Source: Candidatus Cloacimonadota bacterium (lineage in GTDB: Bacteria; Cloacimonadota; Cloacimonadia; Cloacimonadales; Cloacimonadaceae). Taken from it: a DNA stretch of 5,966 nucleotides. The translations under genes and the position numbers were made by a program. The notes under the pieces are model-generated. The model saw only the letters and a program-made list of their open reading frames with translations. It did not search any database and was not told the DNA's origin. Of the stretch, positions 5,646-5,966 are shown in pieces. Positions within the stretch are counted from its first letter, which is position 1, and the number at the start of each line of letters is the position of its first letter. The stretch lies in NCBI GenBank assembly GCA_028703735.1, contig JAQVMI010000127.1, positions 1 through 5,966 on the forward strand. Reading direction: 5' to 3'.

Positions 5646-5966
5646 ATGTGTATCACACGTAAACGCTTATTAATATTGCTTTTAGCAATGTTGCTAATAA
5701 GCACATTTAGCTTTGCTGCCAATGCACGCAAAGTAAGCTTTTCCAATTTGGGAAACCAATCACATCTTTTGAACAACAACGATTATGGTTTTGAACTTCA
5801 ATTCAAGCTGCAAGATTATAGCCTGGAAGAGATTCAAACAAAAGCCGGAAACTTCGATCAGATAAGTATCGATGGCTTTGGTTTCAGTGGTAGAATCGGC
5901 GAACCCAAACTGCCGGTTTATAGCAAACTTATTGCCGTGCCGGTAGGTGCAAATGTGCAATTCGAA
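5646..5966 (+). CDS. Gingipain-like (C25 family) cysteine peptidase precursor, N-terminal part, runs off the window
   Basis: An open frame of 107 codons reaches the window end without a stop. The protein begins MCITRKR followed by a hydrophobic stretch (8-24, LLILLLAMLLISTF...), a signal peptide with a likely cut after residue 24 (SFA) or 27 (ANA). After about 50 residues comes GFSGRIGEPKLPVYSKLIAV (80-97 core), then PVGANVQFE. The pattern Gly-x-Pro-x-Leu-Pro-Val followed by a Val-Pro-x-Gly-Ala turn is characteristic of the propeptide of C25 peptidases (gingipains), which keeps the secreted cysteine peptidase inactive until processed. The catalytic His and Cys lie beyond the window, so activity cannot be judged. 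Gingipains cleave after Arg or Lys and are exported by the type IX system; whether that holds here is inference. Divergent from the flavoprotein gene, with 268 bp between. Related secreted proteins with this propeptide but a different C-terminus remain possible. Confidence 0.8.
   Translation, partial: MCITRKRLLILLLAMLLISTFSFAANARKVSFSNLGNQSHLLNNNDYGFELQFKLQDYSLEEIQTKAGNFDQISIDGFGFSGRIGEPKLPVYSKLIAVPVGANVQFE
5665..5702 (+). other. Nested inverted repeat in the signal-peptide coding region
   Basis: GCTTATTA (5665-5672) pairs with TAATAAGC (5695-5702), and inside it ATTGCT (5675-5680) pairs with AGCAAT (5684-5689). It begins 17 bases after the start codon. The inner core nearly repeats the intergenic one at 5525-5540 (ATTGCT, 2-3 bases, AGCAATGTT). 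It could fold in the mRNA near the ribosome site; Leu/Ile/Ala-rich codon choice may explain it. Confidence 0.45.

Noticed and set aside
5498..5779. 93-codon minus-strand frame opposite the C25 peptidase start
   Set aside because: It overlaps the much better supported plus-strand gene with its signal peptide and ribosome site, and shows no recognisable protein features.

Overview
The window looks like the chromosome of a moderately AT-rich anaerobe of the FCB group. Candidatus Cloacimonadota is my best guess, with Bacteroidota as the alternative. This is inferred from the mix of a secreted lamin-tail/fibronectin-type protein, a gingipain-type (C25) peptidase precursor, an exported S9 peptidase, and dense short palindromic repeats. 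No rRNA, tRNA or other direct taxonomic marker is present.

Layout: (1) 2-997, + strand, the 3' part of a secreted multi-domain surface protein whose beginning lies outside the window. (2) 998-1600, a gap between convergent genes, filled with repeats: a degenerate dispersed palindromic element, a 94-bp tandem duplication with a third copy inverted downstream, and a row of four perfect hairpins. (3) 1601-3772, - strand, a signal-peptide-bearing oligopeptidase B-like serine peptidase with a palindromic repeat inserted in frame between its propeller and catalytic domains. (4) 3773-4264, a gap with no gene but two 83-bp direct repeats, each with pairing arms. (5) 4265-5377, - strand, a nitronate monooxygenase/FabK-like flavoprotein with a cysteine-rich C-terminal tail. 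(6) 5378-5645, a divergent intergenic region with a hairpin and a perfect palindrome. (7) 5646 to the window end, + strand, the beginning of a C25 (gingipain-like) peptidase precursor.

Functionally, three of the four genes encode exported proteins: an adhesin/binding-type protein and two proteases that cleave, or are predicted to cleave, after basic residues. This fits a lifestyle of extracellular or periplasmic protein breakdown. The flavoprotein is an unrelated cytoplasmic enzyme. No operon is evident; the two minus-strand genes are separated by about 490 bp of repeat-containing DNA.

The most notable content is the repeats. At least four structurally different families sit in under 6 kb, and one has been domesticated as protein sequence. 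I found no CRISPR array, defence system, transposase gene or phage module.
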